Assembly (NCBI RefSeq): GCF_001413925.1
Contig: NZ_LBMJ01000001.1
Span: forward strand, 1,259,001 to 1,323,000
Origin: Nonlabens sp. YIK11
GTDB lineage: Bacteria; Bacteroidota; Bacteroidia; Flavobacteriales; Flavobacteriaceae
Reading direction: 5' to 3'
Length of the DNA stretch: 64,000 nt
Shown here: one piece after another, positions 1 to 7,990 of the stretch
Layout: the number at the start of each line of letters is the position of its first letter
Position numbering within the stretch: position 1 is the stretch's first letter
Notes under the pieces: model-generated
Databases searched by the model: none
Told to the model about the DNA's origin: nothing
The model's input: only the letters and a program-made list of their open reading frames with translations
Position numbers and translations under genes: made by a program

Positions 1-759
1 GCGGTTTATGAGAGAGACAAAGAGGAAAAAGTGGTGCCGCTGGAATTTAAGGGTTACGTTTTTAACGATAATGGCACGATCAAGCAGTATGTGGATCAAA
101 ACCAATTTATCCAGAAAGGCGTTGAGTACAACTATAAAAACGGCAAGCTGGTAGGCGAGATGTCCGGTTCCAATTATGGTGCTAATAAGATTGACTATAT
201 CGTCAACAATGATGGGCAGATCAAGTCAATTGGCACCGCTCATTTTATGTATGAAAACGGTAGGTTGAGCCAGACTTATTATCCACAACAAAGTGATAAA
301 AAGGATTATTATAGGTATTACGGTCCCGTGACTACGATTGAGTCGACGCCGTCTAGTGATTATTTTGTTTTTTACAAGGATCAGATCCTTTTTAAAAATA
401 AGGACGATAGCCCGTATGTAGAGGCCTACTTATATCCGTTTGATGGGACCAGTAAATTTTTCGACTTGGATAAAGCAGGTTCTAATGTTCGAAAACTTAA
501 AGACCTAGCGGTAAGTGATGTGGCGGCTTATAACAAGTTCATCAGTTCCCAACTTACTGAATCTGACAGGAAGGCACCGCTGTCTGTTTCAAAAACCAAC
601 AAAAAAGGCGACTGGACCGCAGCGATTTATAAACCTCAGCATGATCCATCGGTGCATAAATATTACTTCCGCAAGATTACTTATGCAGATGGAACCGTGA
701 GTGGTGATGTGGTGGTGGATGAAGCTTTTATCAAGCAAAACTCTAAACAGCGCCAGTAA
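1..759 (+). CDS. Secreted-type repeat protein, 5' end cut by window edge
   Basis: The reading frame is open from base 1, so the N-terminus lies outside the window. The visible 252 residues are rich in Tyr, Asn, Gly and Lys, with short tandem units of the type x-Y-x-N-G-x-L. Similar units occur in the next genes, and the C-terminus (YYFRKITYADGTVSG) resembles the tails of the proteins at 4938-5888 and 5984-6949. I infer a member of the same tandem family of exported proteins with weak MORN/YD-like repeats. No catalytic motif is visible and the function is unknown. Confidence 0.75.
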   Translation, partial: AVYERDKEEKVVPLEFKGYVFNDNGTIKQYVDQNQFIQKGVEYNYKNGKLVGEMSGSNYGANKIDYIVNNDGQIKSIGTAHFMYENGRLSQTYYPQQSDKKDYYRYYGPVTTIESTPSSDYFVFYKDQILFKNKDDSPYVEAYLYPFDGTSKFFDLDKAGSNVRKLKDLAVSDVAAYNKFISSQLTESDRKAPLSVSKTNKKGDWTAAIYKPQHDPSVHKYYFRKITYADGTVSGDVVVDEAFIKQNSKQRQ

Positions 760-790
760 TTTTTCAATCAACCTCTTAAATTTTCAATAT

Positions 791-1702
791 ATGAAAGTAG
801 CTCTAGCCAGTTTGTTCTTTCTTTTTATAGGATGGACCAGTATCGCTCAGGAAAAACTCCAACTAAGTGAGTATGATTTTCCAGAGAAAACCATAGGTGT
901 AAGTGAACGTCAGTACGATTTCCAGAACTACAATAAAAGCTGGAAGGCCGGCAGGACCGTTAACTATAAATTTAATAAAGGTAATTTGATCTACCAACGT
1001 ACGGCCTATGGATTAGGTGGTGGTACCGATTCCTATGAACTCTCATATAACGATAAAAACCAAATGGTACATAGAATTCACTTTCGTACCGGTTCAAAGA
1101 CAGATGGTAAATATGAGTATGACTATGTCTATACAGGTACCAATCCAGTCACGATAACTGAGGCGGCCACTCATAGCCGATCCTACGCGCCTAAAACGGT
1201 TATTTCCTATAATGCAAAAGGAGAGAAAAGCCAGGAAGATTCCTATAACGGCAATGATAAGTTGACGGCAAGAACTTCCTATTTTCCAGACCAGACCATT
1301 CAAGTCGTGTATGATGGTGACCGACTGTGGCAAAAAAGAGTCACTAAACTCAAAAAAGGCAAAACGGAAGAGTACACGGTTTTTGACAAAAATGATCAGG
1401 TCATCTCCCAAGAAACCTTCAAATACAAAAAGGGAAACTTGATAAGCAAAACCACCTTGAAAAAGGATGGTTCCACTAACACTAGACCCTATACCTATAA
1501 GATGATCAACGGCTTTGAAGTCGCCCGTATCGAGATCTATGAAGGATATGACAAAAAGCCTAGAATTGAAGGCTTTATCACTGAATATATCCTTGAAGAT
1601 GATCAAAAAATAGGCGTCACTACTGGTAAGGAAACAGCAACTCTAGACGAGTTACTCACTGACGCCAAAAAGCAATACGGCCTCAAGAATTTTGATGAAT
1701 AG
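791..1702 (+). CDS. Secreted repeat-rich hypothetical protein
   Basis: The protein has 303 residues. The start at 791 was chosen because it opens directly into a signal peptide (MKVALASLFFLFIGWTSIAQ, cleavage after the Ala-Gln region); an upstream in-frame ATG would bury that signal. The mature part has repeated Tyr/Asn/Lys/Gly segments such as YNDKNQMVHRIHF and YNAKGEKSQEDSY, spaced about 20-25 residues like YD or MORN-like repeats. It sits 31 bp after the previous gene and overlaps the next by 8 nt, so co-transcription is likely. There is no Rhs core or toxin domain, and the function is unknown. Confidence 0.8.
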   Translation: MKVALASLFFLFIGWTSIAQEKLQLSEYDFPEKTIGVSERQYDFQNYNKSWKAGRTVNYKFNKGNLIYQRTAYGLGGGTDSYELSYNDKNQMVHRIHFRTGSKTDGKYEYDYVYTGTNPVTITEAATHSRSYAPKTVISYNAKGEKSQEDSYNGNDKLTARTSYFPDQTIQVVYDGDRLWQKRVTKLKKGKTEEYTVFDKNDQVISQETFKYKKGNLISKTTLKKDGSTNTRPYTYKMINGFEVARIEIYEGYDKKPRIEGFITEYILEDDQKIGVTTGKETATLDELLTDAKKQYGLKNFDE

Positions 1703-2048
1703 CGCTTCTCAATTAGCGGTAACCACCTGCAGTATTGCCGGCGCTATTCTCGTGATCTCCATCATAGTATCTCAAGTTCTTTTTAAAAATAGAACCCATC
1801 AAAATAATGCACTCGCGATACCTTCACTTGTCCTGGCGGTGTTTGCCTTACTTACGGGATGGTACTGGTTCTATTATGCCAATTTATTTTTCACGTTACC
1901 CTTTTTTGTGGTCTCGGTAGCGCTCAACTTGATGTTGTGGAGACGTGAGCCGCGGCATCGCTGGATCAAGAGCATCGCCATTATTCAAATTTTGGCTCTG
2001 TTACTGGCGCTGGTGACGGCCATTTGGTTTTCGTTAGAGCGGTCTTGA
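1695..2048 (+). CDS. Small four-helix membrane protein
   Basis: The protein has about 117 residues and four predicted transmembrane helices (roughly residues 8-30, 42-58, 62-80 and 92-113) joined by short basic loops (FKNRTHQNN, RREPRHRW). The ATG at 1695 overlaps the end of the upstream gene by 8 nt, suggesting translational coupling. An in-frame TTG just before it is a possible alternative start. I do not recognise the family. Its position inside the secreted-protein cluster suggests a membrane partner, which is inference only. Confidence 0.7.
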   Translation: MNSASQLAVTTCSIAGAILVISIIVSQVLFKNRTHQNNALAIPSLVLAVFALLTGWYWFYYANLFFTLPFFVVSVALNLMLWRREPRHRWIKSIAIIQILALLLALVTAIWFSLERS

Positions 2049-2063
2049 AATTGACTTTACGTC

Positions 2064-2101
2064 AATTGCCCTATTTCAGCGATGGTTGATTTAGGGCAAT
2101 T
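2064..2101. repeat. Inverted repeat between genes, 10-bp arms
   Basis: AATTGCCCTA (2064-2073) and TAGGGCAATT (2092-2101) form a perfect 10-bp stem with an 18-nt loop. The arms lie after the stop at 2048 and about 20 bp before the ATG at 2122. A shorter dyad TTGAC...GTCAA precedes it. It could be a terminator for the upstream genes or an operator or RNA structure for the next gene. Confidence 0.6.
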
Positions 2102-2121
2102 TTGGTTCAAAGAACCAACTC

Positions 2122-4167
2122 ATGAAACATGTTTTACTGATTTTAATGGTATTCGCTTTCGCGAAAGCGGACTTTCTACAAGCGCAAGTGCATATCGACA
2201 TGGTCAACGCTCCCATGAATCCCGTGGGACAATATTACACTGAATTAGCGGCCAGAAACGTCAAGGGATCTGTTTATAGTGTGGAATACAGAAAATATTC
2301 TAGAGATGGAAAACAAGAATATAAACCTAGTGATTACAGCTTACAGGAAGCCATCGCTAACAAAAAGTCTTTTATAGAAATGAAAAACGGCTTGATCACC
2401 ATAGAGAAGCCTAGTTATTCAGACTCACCGACCTACTACGCCTATGATAGTCAAAAATGCCTGACTCGTGAAGAGAATCAATTCTGGATCCACAGCTATA
2501 AATATGATTCCCGCAAGAGGTTGATGGAAACCAGTAGTTACAGGAAAGAGGATAAAACCACAAAAACCACCCAGTATACCTATGAACAGAAAGGAGATAT
2601 GTTGTGGGTGACAAGCACGAACACTAATAGCGATGGCACAACGTATTATGGTACCACAAAGTTCAAGAATGGTCTTCAAATGGAACTATCCTGGGGTAGT
2701 GATCCACCTATAAAATATGAGTACACGTTTGACCACAAGGGTAATTGGATCACTCAAAAAGTCATCAATCCGCGATATACCACAACCATTACCGGTCGCA
2801 GCATTGTTTATTATGACGATGTGGACAAGATCGTTCAAGACCGCAAGCTCAACTGGGAAAAACTACCCTTTGTGGAAGGCAGCAAAGTAGTGATCCCTTA
2901 TGTCATGTTACATGGTCGCCCGGTAAGTAAACAGTGGATGGGCGGAAGATCCATCAGCAACGGCGCCCTGTTCTACATTGACGTAGGACAGCATTATTAT
3001 CTGGGTGACGGTGGTTATGTATCAAACGAAGATTTAGGAGTTAAAGGAATCGCGCCGGAAGTAGCAGCAGGAAGCCCATACGTTATGGAACATCACGATG
3101 GATATATTAAGCTTTATGATAGGGGCACACCCTTGAAAAACTTTAAAGGCCGCTATTATGGCAACAGCTATTACGTGGTAGATAGCACGCTGCAAAGACA
3201 TTACACAGTTCCCGATTATAAATCTGAAAACGGATTTTATAACGCAGAGTTAAAAATAGGTGACTACATGGCTTATGGTCAGGATCCTCAAAAAAATGAA
3301 TTCCAGATCATAGAGAATGGTGTCTTGATGGAGGATTATTCCAACACCAGCTGGAAGACTATTGAAAACGGAGATTTTGTTTTTATGAAAGCGGGCAAAC
3401 CGGTTTATGTCCTCACTGGCAGCTCCTCCAATACAGAGAAGAAACTCTACCTGGGTAGAAAATACAATGGCGAGAAGCTTTTTGATTTTAAACCTAAAAA
3501 ATCAGAATCTGCTGGTAGTGTAGAGACTGTACCCTTTAATAAAAATGCGACCATAGAGGTTAAGAAAACAGGAGAAACCACCTTTCAATTTTACCAAAAC
3601 GGGCTGCGTATTGAAAATCCCAAGTACTTCACAATAGCCCTAGGCGATATGGACCTGCTGTTTGGTTATGGCTTGGAAGATTTTGTAATCTCAGATTACA
3701 AGAACATTGAAATGGATGGTGTTGCAAATGCCAGACGTATAGCAAAGGAAAACGAGGTGATCGTAATGTATAAGGATGGAAAAGCCGCCTACTTTTATAA
3801 TAACGGCGCCACGATCCCGCCAGCAGATTATGCGGTGACCGTGGTACAACCAGGTCGCTGGCTGGTATATCTCAAAAAGCTCAACAAGACCATTTTTGTA
3901 GATGTAGAAAATAAAAACAACAGCCGTTTTGGTGCGAGTTATACGTACTCAGCAAACGACTGGATCCACAAAAACGAAAAAGGAGTGACCCTTTTTTCAA
4001 ACGGTGAATACATCAAATTGGGCACTTTCAAATATTATCTGGATAAAGCCGGCAACGCACATTTCTACATCAATGAAAAGCCGGCCTACTATCTGGCCAA
4101 CTATTCTTCAAAGACTCCTGGAAACTATGCATTGGCAAAACACACAGGTCAAACATTTGTGAAATAA
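2122..4167 (+). CDS. Large secreted repeat protein (MORN/WG-like)
   Basis: The protein has 681 residues with an N-terminal signal peptide MKHVLLILMVFAFAKADFLQAQ. Its FAFAKA stretch is encoded by the genome's 14-mer palindrome (2155-2168). The N-terminal third has YD-like units (YTYEQKGDMLW, YTFDHKGNWITQK). The remainder has repeated motifs of the form ENGVLMEDY, YKDGKAAYFYNNG and SNGEYIKLG, spaced 40-60 residues apart, as in WG/MORN-type beta-rich repeats. The segment APMNPV just after the signal peptide recurs in the next gene and is nearly identical in DNA (19 bp). It is probably periplasmic or surface-exposed; substrate and function are unknown. Confidence 0.8.
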   Translation: MKHVLLILMVFAFAKADFLQAQVHIDMVNAPMNPVGQYYTELAARNVKGSVYSVEYRKYSRDGKQEYKPSDYSLQEAIANKKSFIEMKNGLITIEKPSYSDSPTYYAYDSQKCLTREENQFWIHSYKYDSRKRLMETSSYRKEDKTTKTTQYTYEQKGDMLWVTSTNTNSDGTTYYGTTKFKNGLQMELSWGSDPPIKYEYTFDHKGNWITQKVINPRYTTTITGRSIVYYDDVDKIVQDRKLNWEKLPFVEGSKVVIPYVMLHGRPVSKQWMGGRSISNGALFYIDVGQHYYLGDGGYVSNEDLGVKGIAPEVAAGSPYVMEHHDGYIKLYDRGTPLKNFKGRYYGNSYYVVDSTLQRHYTVPDYKSENGFYNAELKIGDYMAYGQDPQKNEFQIIENGVLMEDYSNTSWKTIENGDFVFMKAGKPVYVLTGSSSNTEKKLYLGRKYNGEKLFDFKPKKSESAGSVETVPFNKNATIEVKKTGETTFQFYQNGLRIENPKYFTIALGDMDLLFGYGLEDFVISDYKNIEMDGVANARRIAKENEVIVMYKDGKAAYFYNNGATIPPADYAVTVVQPGRWLVYLKKLNKTIFVDVENKNNSRFGASYTYSANDWIHKNEKGVTLFSNGEYIKLGTFKYYLDKAGNAHFYINEKPAYYLANYSSKTPGNYALAKHTGQTFVK

Positions 4168-4175
4168 TCCAAGTC

Positions 4176-4907
4176 ATGAAACAGCTTATCATTCTCGCGA
4201 TCTTTCTTGCCTTCACACAAAAAGGTTTATTCCGCTCTTGTGGCGAAACTGTGGAATATTCTGCGGTAAGAGTTGCGCAAGTGCATGATGGTGCTCCCAT
4301 GAATCCCGTGGTGGCCTTTTTTCATAAATCAGACTTGGCATTGAAAGGAAACGTGAAACGAGCTGGCGATGACCATTTCAACAAGGAAGGATACCTCACC
4401 GAAAGCTCTCATGATACATACCTGCACACGGCTAACTACATCAAACTCACTACTGGCGATGTGGAATATACCTATTACAAAAATGAGCAGGGACAAATAG
4501 AAAAAATGACCTATAACGGCAGTGATGATGTGGAGTATTTCACCTATTATAAAAGCGGACTTCTAGCAGGCAGCCATGGAGTTGAAAACGGTATTCCTTA
4601 TCGCACTACCTACACTTATGACGATTTGGGACGCGTTACCACCTGGCACTACACCTATGGCGACGACCCCATTTCAAAGGATACTTACCACTACGAGACG
4701 TTGGAGGATAACACCCTTAAAATCACGATTGAAAGTACCAACAACCCGCAACCACAGGTTTACACTTACAAGGACGGTATCATGCGCTCTTCTAGTTTGT
4801 ACGGTGAGACCACCCATTACAGCTACATTTTTGATAAGCATGGCAACTGGACAAAGCAAAGCGTCGAGAATGGTGGTGTGACTAAAAGAGTTGTTACGTA
4901 TTACTAA
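4176..4907 (+). CDS. Paralogue of the preceding repeat protein, altered N-terminus
   Basis: The protein has 243 residues and starts 8 bp after the previous stop. It shares GAPMNPV, the sequence YSYIFDKHGNWTKQSV and YD-like units (YTYDDLGRVTTWHY) with the 681-residue protein upstream, but lacks its large C-terminal part. The N-terminus is odd. The hydrophobic stretch MKQLIILAIFLAF is followed by TQKGLFRSCGETVEY where the paralogue has FAKADFLQAQ, so the signal-peptide cleavage region is disrupted and the palindrome is absent. Export is less certain than for its neighbours. Confidence 0.75.
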   Translation: MKQLIILAIFLAFTQKGLFRSCGETVEYSAVRVAQVHDGAPMNPVVAFFHKSDLALKGNVKRAGDDHFNKEGYLTESSHDTYLHTANYIKLTTGDVEYTYYKNEQGQIEKMTYNGSDDVEYFTYYKSGLLAGSHGVENGIPYRTTYTYDDLGRVTTWHYTYGDDPISKDTYHYETLEDNTLKITIESTNNPQPQVYTYKDGIMRSSSLYGETTHYSYIFDKHGNWTKQSVENGGVTKRVVTYY

Positions 4908-4937
4908 CGTTGAAAAGCCGTTTTTAAATCATAGCAC

Positions 4938-5888
4938 ATGAAAAAAGTTATAGTGATATTCATGTTTCTCGCTTTCGCGAAAGCGAACTCACTACAGGCC
5001 CAAACCATCAAATCCTACTTACCTCAAAAAACGAGACTTTCGCAATTTGAGCTCTCAAAACCTGTGGATTCGGTTATAGAATTTGAGTGGAAAATCACTG
5101 CGGATGGATCCTTGGCCCAGCGCAGGCCAGCTCATAAGCTAGTGTTTGATAAAGCAGGTCAGATCAAGGAATTTCATCACGACGATCTGGTGCGCCATTA
5201 CACCTATAGCAAAGATGTATTACAAAACATCGTTACCGTCAATTCATCTTCTGGAAAAATAGACACGCTCTACCGTCGTGACGGTCTCGTGGGCCGCTAT
5301 CAGCAAGAGGTTTACTATTACGACCGTAAAAATCGGCTGGATTCCATAATAGAAGATGGATTTATGGGGAAATCCATCACCAGGTTCAAATACAATGACA
5401 GCGGGAAATTGCTGGAACAACGAGAAACCGTCACTGGAATCCTTTCAGGAAAAATCATCAAGGATTTTGTAGTGCTATTCCATGAGGACGATAAGCCTTA
5501 CGCAGCCTTTAATCTTGCCAATGGCGAGATGAGCTATTTGAGTACAGAAAAAGGGGTTATCGAACAGACCAATCCTGAGACCATACATGAAGAACTGAAA
5601 GAAGCCCGCAAGATGCTAAGAAGCGCAAGGTCGAGTCCTTCAGTCATAGAAAGTCCATTTGATCATTTTCAAAAATCCTACACGGGTTGGACCCTTGAAG
5701 AGCAGACTTTTTATAATGACACGTTACCATGGACGGCCAAGACCAAAATCTTCGGCGCTAGTTTACGCCAGCCGTTGCGCTGGATTGACACCGGGATCAT
5801 TTATCACAGCGATGGAACCGTTAAAGGAAGTAAGCTTCCAGATCCGGATTGGCTGGCTTCTTTGCCTACACAGTTGGAAAAACTTTAG
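4938..5888 (+). CDS. Secreted repeat-rich hypothetical protein
   Basis: The protein has 316 residues. The signal peptide MKKVIVIFMFLAFAKANSLQAQ again contains the palindrome-encoded AFAKA (14-mer at 4971-4984). The body has YD-like units (YYYDRKNRLDSIIED, FKYNDSGKLLEQRE) and a C-terminal module (YHSDGTVKGSKLPDPDW) resembling the tails of the genes at 1-759 and 5984-6949. It belongs to the tandem family. No enzymatic motif was seen and the function is unknown. Confidence 0.8.
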   Translation: MKKVIVIFMFLAFAKANSLQAQTIKSYLPQKTRLSQFELSKPVDSVIEFEWKITADGSLAQRRPAHKLVFDKAGQIKEFHHDDLVRHYTYSKDVLQNIVTVNSSSGKIDTLYRRDGLVGRYQQEVYYYDRKNRLDSIIEDGFMGKSITRFKYNDSGKLLEQRETVTGILSGKIIKDFVVLFHEDDKPYAAFNLANGEMSYLSTEKGVIEQTNPETIHEELKEARKMLRSARSSPSVIESPFDHFQKSYTGWTLEEQTFYNDTLPWTAKTKIFGASLRQPLRWIDTGIIYHSDGTVKGSKLPDPDWLASLPTQLEKL

Positions 5889-5920
5889 CGCACATATCGA
5901 TTTTGCCAATGCACAGTGAT

Positions 5921-5936
5921 TAAGGCAATTGCCTTA
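5921..5936. repeat. Perfect 16-bp palindrome TAAGGCAATTGCCTTA
   Basis: The palindrome lies between two paralogous secreted-protein genes, 32 bp after a stop codon. Its AAGGCAATTGCC core resembles the arms of the inverted repeat at 2064-2101, which also precedes a member of the same gene family. It is a possible operator or terminator stem. Confidence 0.5.
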
Positions 5937-5983
5937 TAGGTTCACGCATGATTTAATTTCAATTTTGATGAAAACAGTAAGGT

Positions 5984-6949
5984 ATGAAAAACGTATTCTT
6001 TCTATGGGTGTTCTTCGCTTTCGCGAAAGCATACTCCCAACCATCCTATGAAAAAGATGCCAACCTGCATCAAATGTTGCCGCTCATCCATCAAGCAGAT
6101 TATGGATTTGAGAAGAAAGTCACCAAAACTGAAGCCGTCTATTATCAAGCAGATAGTACTGGCTATCAACCTACATCGCTCAAGGTGCTCATTTTTAATG
6201 AGCAAGGTCTTCTAGATAAAGAATACCTACGCATCATGGGCGATTATGCCAGCGAGACCTTGATGGATTATAAATATAAAGGTCAGCAGTTGGACAGTCT
6301 GGTCAAAACGGCTAGTGCGGCCAACTTCAATACCAATGTCGTTTATGAACACGATGCCGCTGGTAGGCTTGTTAAAGAAACAGGCACAGGCGTGTATACC
6401 AATTATACCACGACCTATCGTTACGATTCACAAAATAGGATAAGTAACATCCACACGGTCAACAAGACCGGTTTTGAGATCAAGACTGATTTTGAATATA
6501 AAAACGGTGAATTGTACTGTGTCACTCAGGTAGAAGGTGATTTCACAACCGCTGAACTCCAGACCAAATATGTATTCTATGCAGGTGGCAAACCGCTTTT
6601 CTCTACCATGGAAGGCGAGAATAGAGCGGTCTATCACGAGTCTGACGTAAATCTAATGGGAATAGGTTTTGAAAGCGACAATTCCATTGCTGAGGTTCAA
6701 AAACTACTGCAACAACGCGCCAAAGATCCATCTGCCTTTGCTCGATGGATGCGTGAAACCTACCGCCAGCACGATAAACTCATGTACGCCTCAGAATCTC
6801 GCGACACGAGATTTCCCGACTGGACAAAGCGTTATGTGGTCACTAACGGCGACGGTAGGATGATTTTTAGAAGACTTTTTTATGCCGACGGTCAAGAAGT
6901 AGGTTCCACAGATTTTGACCTCATGTTCCAGATGCGCGTGGCGAGATAA
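5984..6949 (+). CDS. Secreted repeat-rich hypothetical protein
   Basis: The protein has 321 residues. Its signal peptide MKNVFFLWVFFAFAKAYSQ contains the palindrome-encoded AFAKA (6017-6030) for the third time in this cluster. Repeats include YEHDAAGRLVKETGTG and YRYDSQNRISNIHTV, which match the YD-like unit spacing of the neighbours. The C-terminus (YVVTNGDGRMIFRRLFYADGQEVG) matches the tails of its paralogues. Function is unknown. It lies 6 bp before the next small gene. Confidence 0.8.
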   Translation: MKNVFFLWVFFAFAKAYSQPSYEKDANLHQMLPLIHQADYGFEKKVTKTEAVYYQADSTGYQPTSLKVLIFNEQGLLDKEYLRIMGDYASETLMDYKYKGQQLDSLVKTASAANFNTNVVYEHDAAGRLVKETGTGVYTNYTTTYRYDSQNRISNIHTVNKTGFEIKTDFEYKNGELYCVTQVEGDFTTAELQTKYVFYAGGKPLFSTMEGENRAVYHESDVNLMGIGFESDNSIAEVQKLLQQRAKDPSAFARWMRETYRQHDKLMYASESRDTRFPDWTKRYVVTNGDGRMIFRRLFYADGQEVGSTDFDLMFQMRVAR

Positions 6950-6955
6950 TCAACG

Positions 6956-7330
6956 ATGATGGCTGCAACTCACATAGCGATGGCTGCTTTTGACCCGGCA
7001 CAACTGGAATATTTACTGATGTTGGTACTTTTTCTGGTAGGCTCTGGTATAGCAGTTGGTCTGGAAATAGATCGCTTTCGCGAAAGCGAACTCAACCAAA
7101 TTATAATCTCAAAGCTAGATACTGCCTATCTGGAAATACATCGTCTGCAACAACGTGATCATCTACAACAGCAACATCTCAAAGATTATGGCAGCTTGCT
7201 GCTACGATGGAATCAAGTAGTTTCTGAAGACTCCAAAAGCCTACCTAAAATGTATCGCGATAGCCTGAAAATCGTGATAGAAAATGTGCAGATGTTTATT
7301 CGATTATTTACATATCTTTCAAATAACTAA
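6956..7330 (+). CDS. Small single-pass membrane protein with coiled coil
   Basis: The protein has up to 124 residues; ATG codons at 6956, 6959 and 6980 are all possible starts. One membrane helix (about residues 18-38, LEYLLMLVLFLVGSGIAVGL) is followed by DRFRESEL, encoded by the palindrome (7074-7087). A Gln/Leu-rich amphipathic segment (YLEIHRLQQRDHLQQQHL) likely forms a coiled coil. It ends 12 bp before a response-regulator gene, so it may be part of that signalling unit. I do not recognise the family. Confidence 0.65.
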   Translation: MMAATHIAMAAFDPAQLEYLLMLVLFLVGSGIAVGLEIDRFRESELNQIIISKLDTAYLEIHRLQQRDHLQQQHLKDYGSLLLRWNQVVSEDSKSLPKMYRDSLKIVIENVQMFIRLFTYLSNN

Positions 7331-7342
7331 CCAGTTACCTTT

Positions 7343-7990
7343 ATGAAAATACGTTATGCCATTGTCGACGACAACTCGTTCCTGATTCATGCGACTAAAG
7401 AAAAGCTATCTTTTTTTGATGATTTTGATCTGCGTTTTACGGCGATTCACGGTAAGGACGTCCTAGAGAAATTGGAAAAGCACAGCCATATTGATTTGAT
7501 CCTTATGGATATTGAAATGCCGGTAATGAATGGTGTAGAGGCTACCGCGCTGGTAAAAAGTAGGTATCCACATATCAAGATCATCATGTTGACCGTTTTT
7601 GATAATGATGACCACATCTTCAACGCGATCCAGGCAGGTGCAGATGGTTACTTGTTAAAAGAGGTCGACCCAGAATCCCTCAAAAACGGAATACTGGAAA
7701 CGCTGGACGGCGGCGCGGCCATGACGCCATCCATCGCGATGAAGACCTTACGACTGCTGCGCAATCCCAAAAGCATAGAACATAAAGACGATAAGGAATA
7801 CGATCTATCAACCCGAGAAACCGAAGTGCTGGAGCAACTTGCACAAGGATTGAGTTATACAAAGATTGCAGACAATTTAATCTTGTCACCCAGCACTGTC
7901 CGCAAGCATATTGAGAACATCTATAAAAAGCTGCAAGTACACTCAAAAATGGAAGCAGTAGAAAAGGCACGCAACAACAATCTTATCTAG
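7343..7990 (+). CDS. NarL/LuxR-family DNA-binding response regulator
   Basis: The protein has 215 residues. A receiver domain covers about residues 1-120, with the acidic pair D9-D10, the phospho-acceptor D56 in LILMDIEMPVMNG and the conserved Lys in YLLKEVDPE. A LuxR-type helix-turn-helix covers about 150-210 (LSTRETEVLEQLAQGLSYTKIADNLILSPSTVRKHI, split by helices). It is a transcription factor activated by phosphorylation. The natural partner is the histidine kinase encoded convergently downstream, whose stop codon overlaps this one (CTAG at 7987-7990). Targets are unknown; the upstream secreted-protein genes are candidates. Confidence 0.93.
   Translation: MKIRYAIVDDNSFLIHATKEKLSFFDDFDLRFTAIHGKDVLEKLEKHSHIDLILMDIEMPVMNGVEATALVKSRYPHIKIIMLTVFDNDDHIFNAIQAGADGYLLKEVDPESLKNGILETLDGGAAMTPSIAMKTLRLLRNPKSIEHKDDKEYDLSTRETEVLEQLAQGLSYTKIADNLILSPSTVRKHIENIYKKLQVHSKMEAVEKARNNNLI

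Noticed and set aside
1094..1606. Long minus-strand ORF inside the gene at 791-1702
   Set aside because: It is wholly antisense to a signal-peptide protein and has no start context or family resemblance; it is a shadow of the real frame.
1..6949. Rhs or polymorphic toxin locus
   Set aside because: There are YD-like units, but no Rhs core signature, no toxin tip domains, no immunity genes and no VgrG or PAAR protein.
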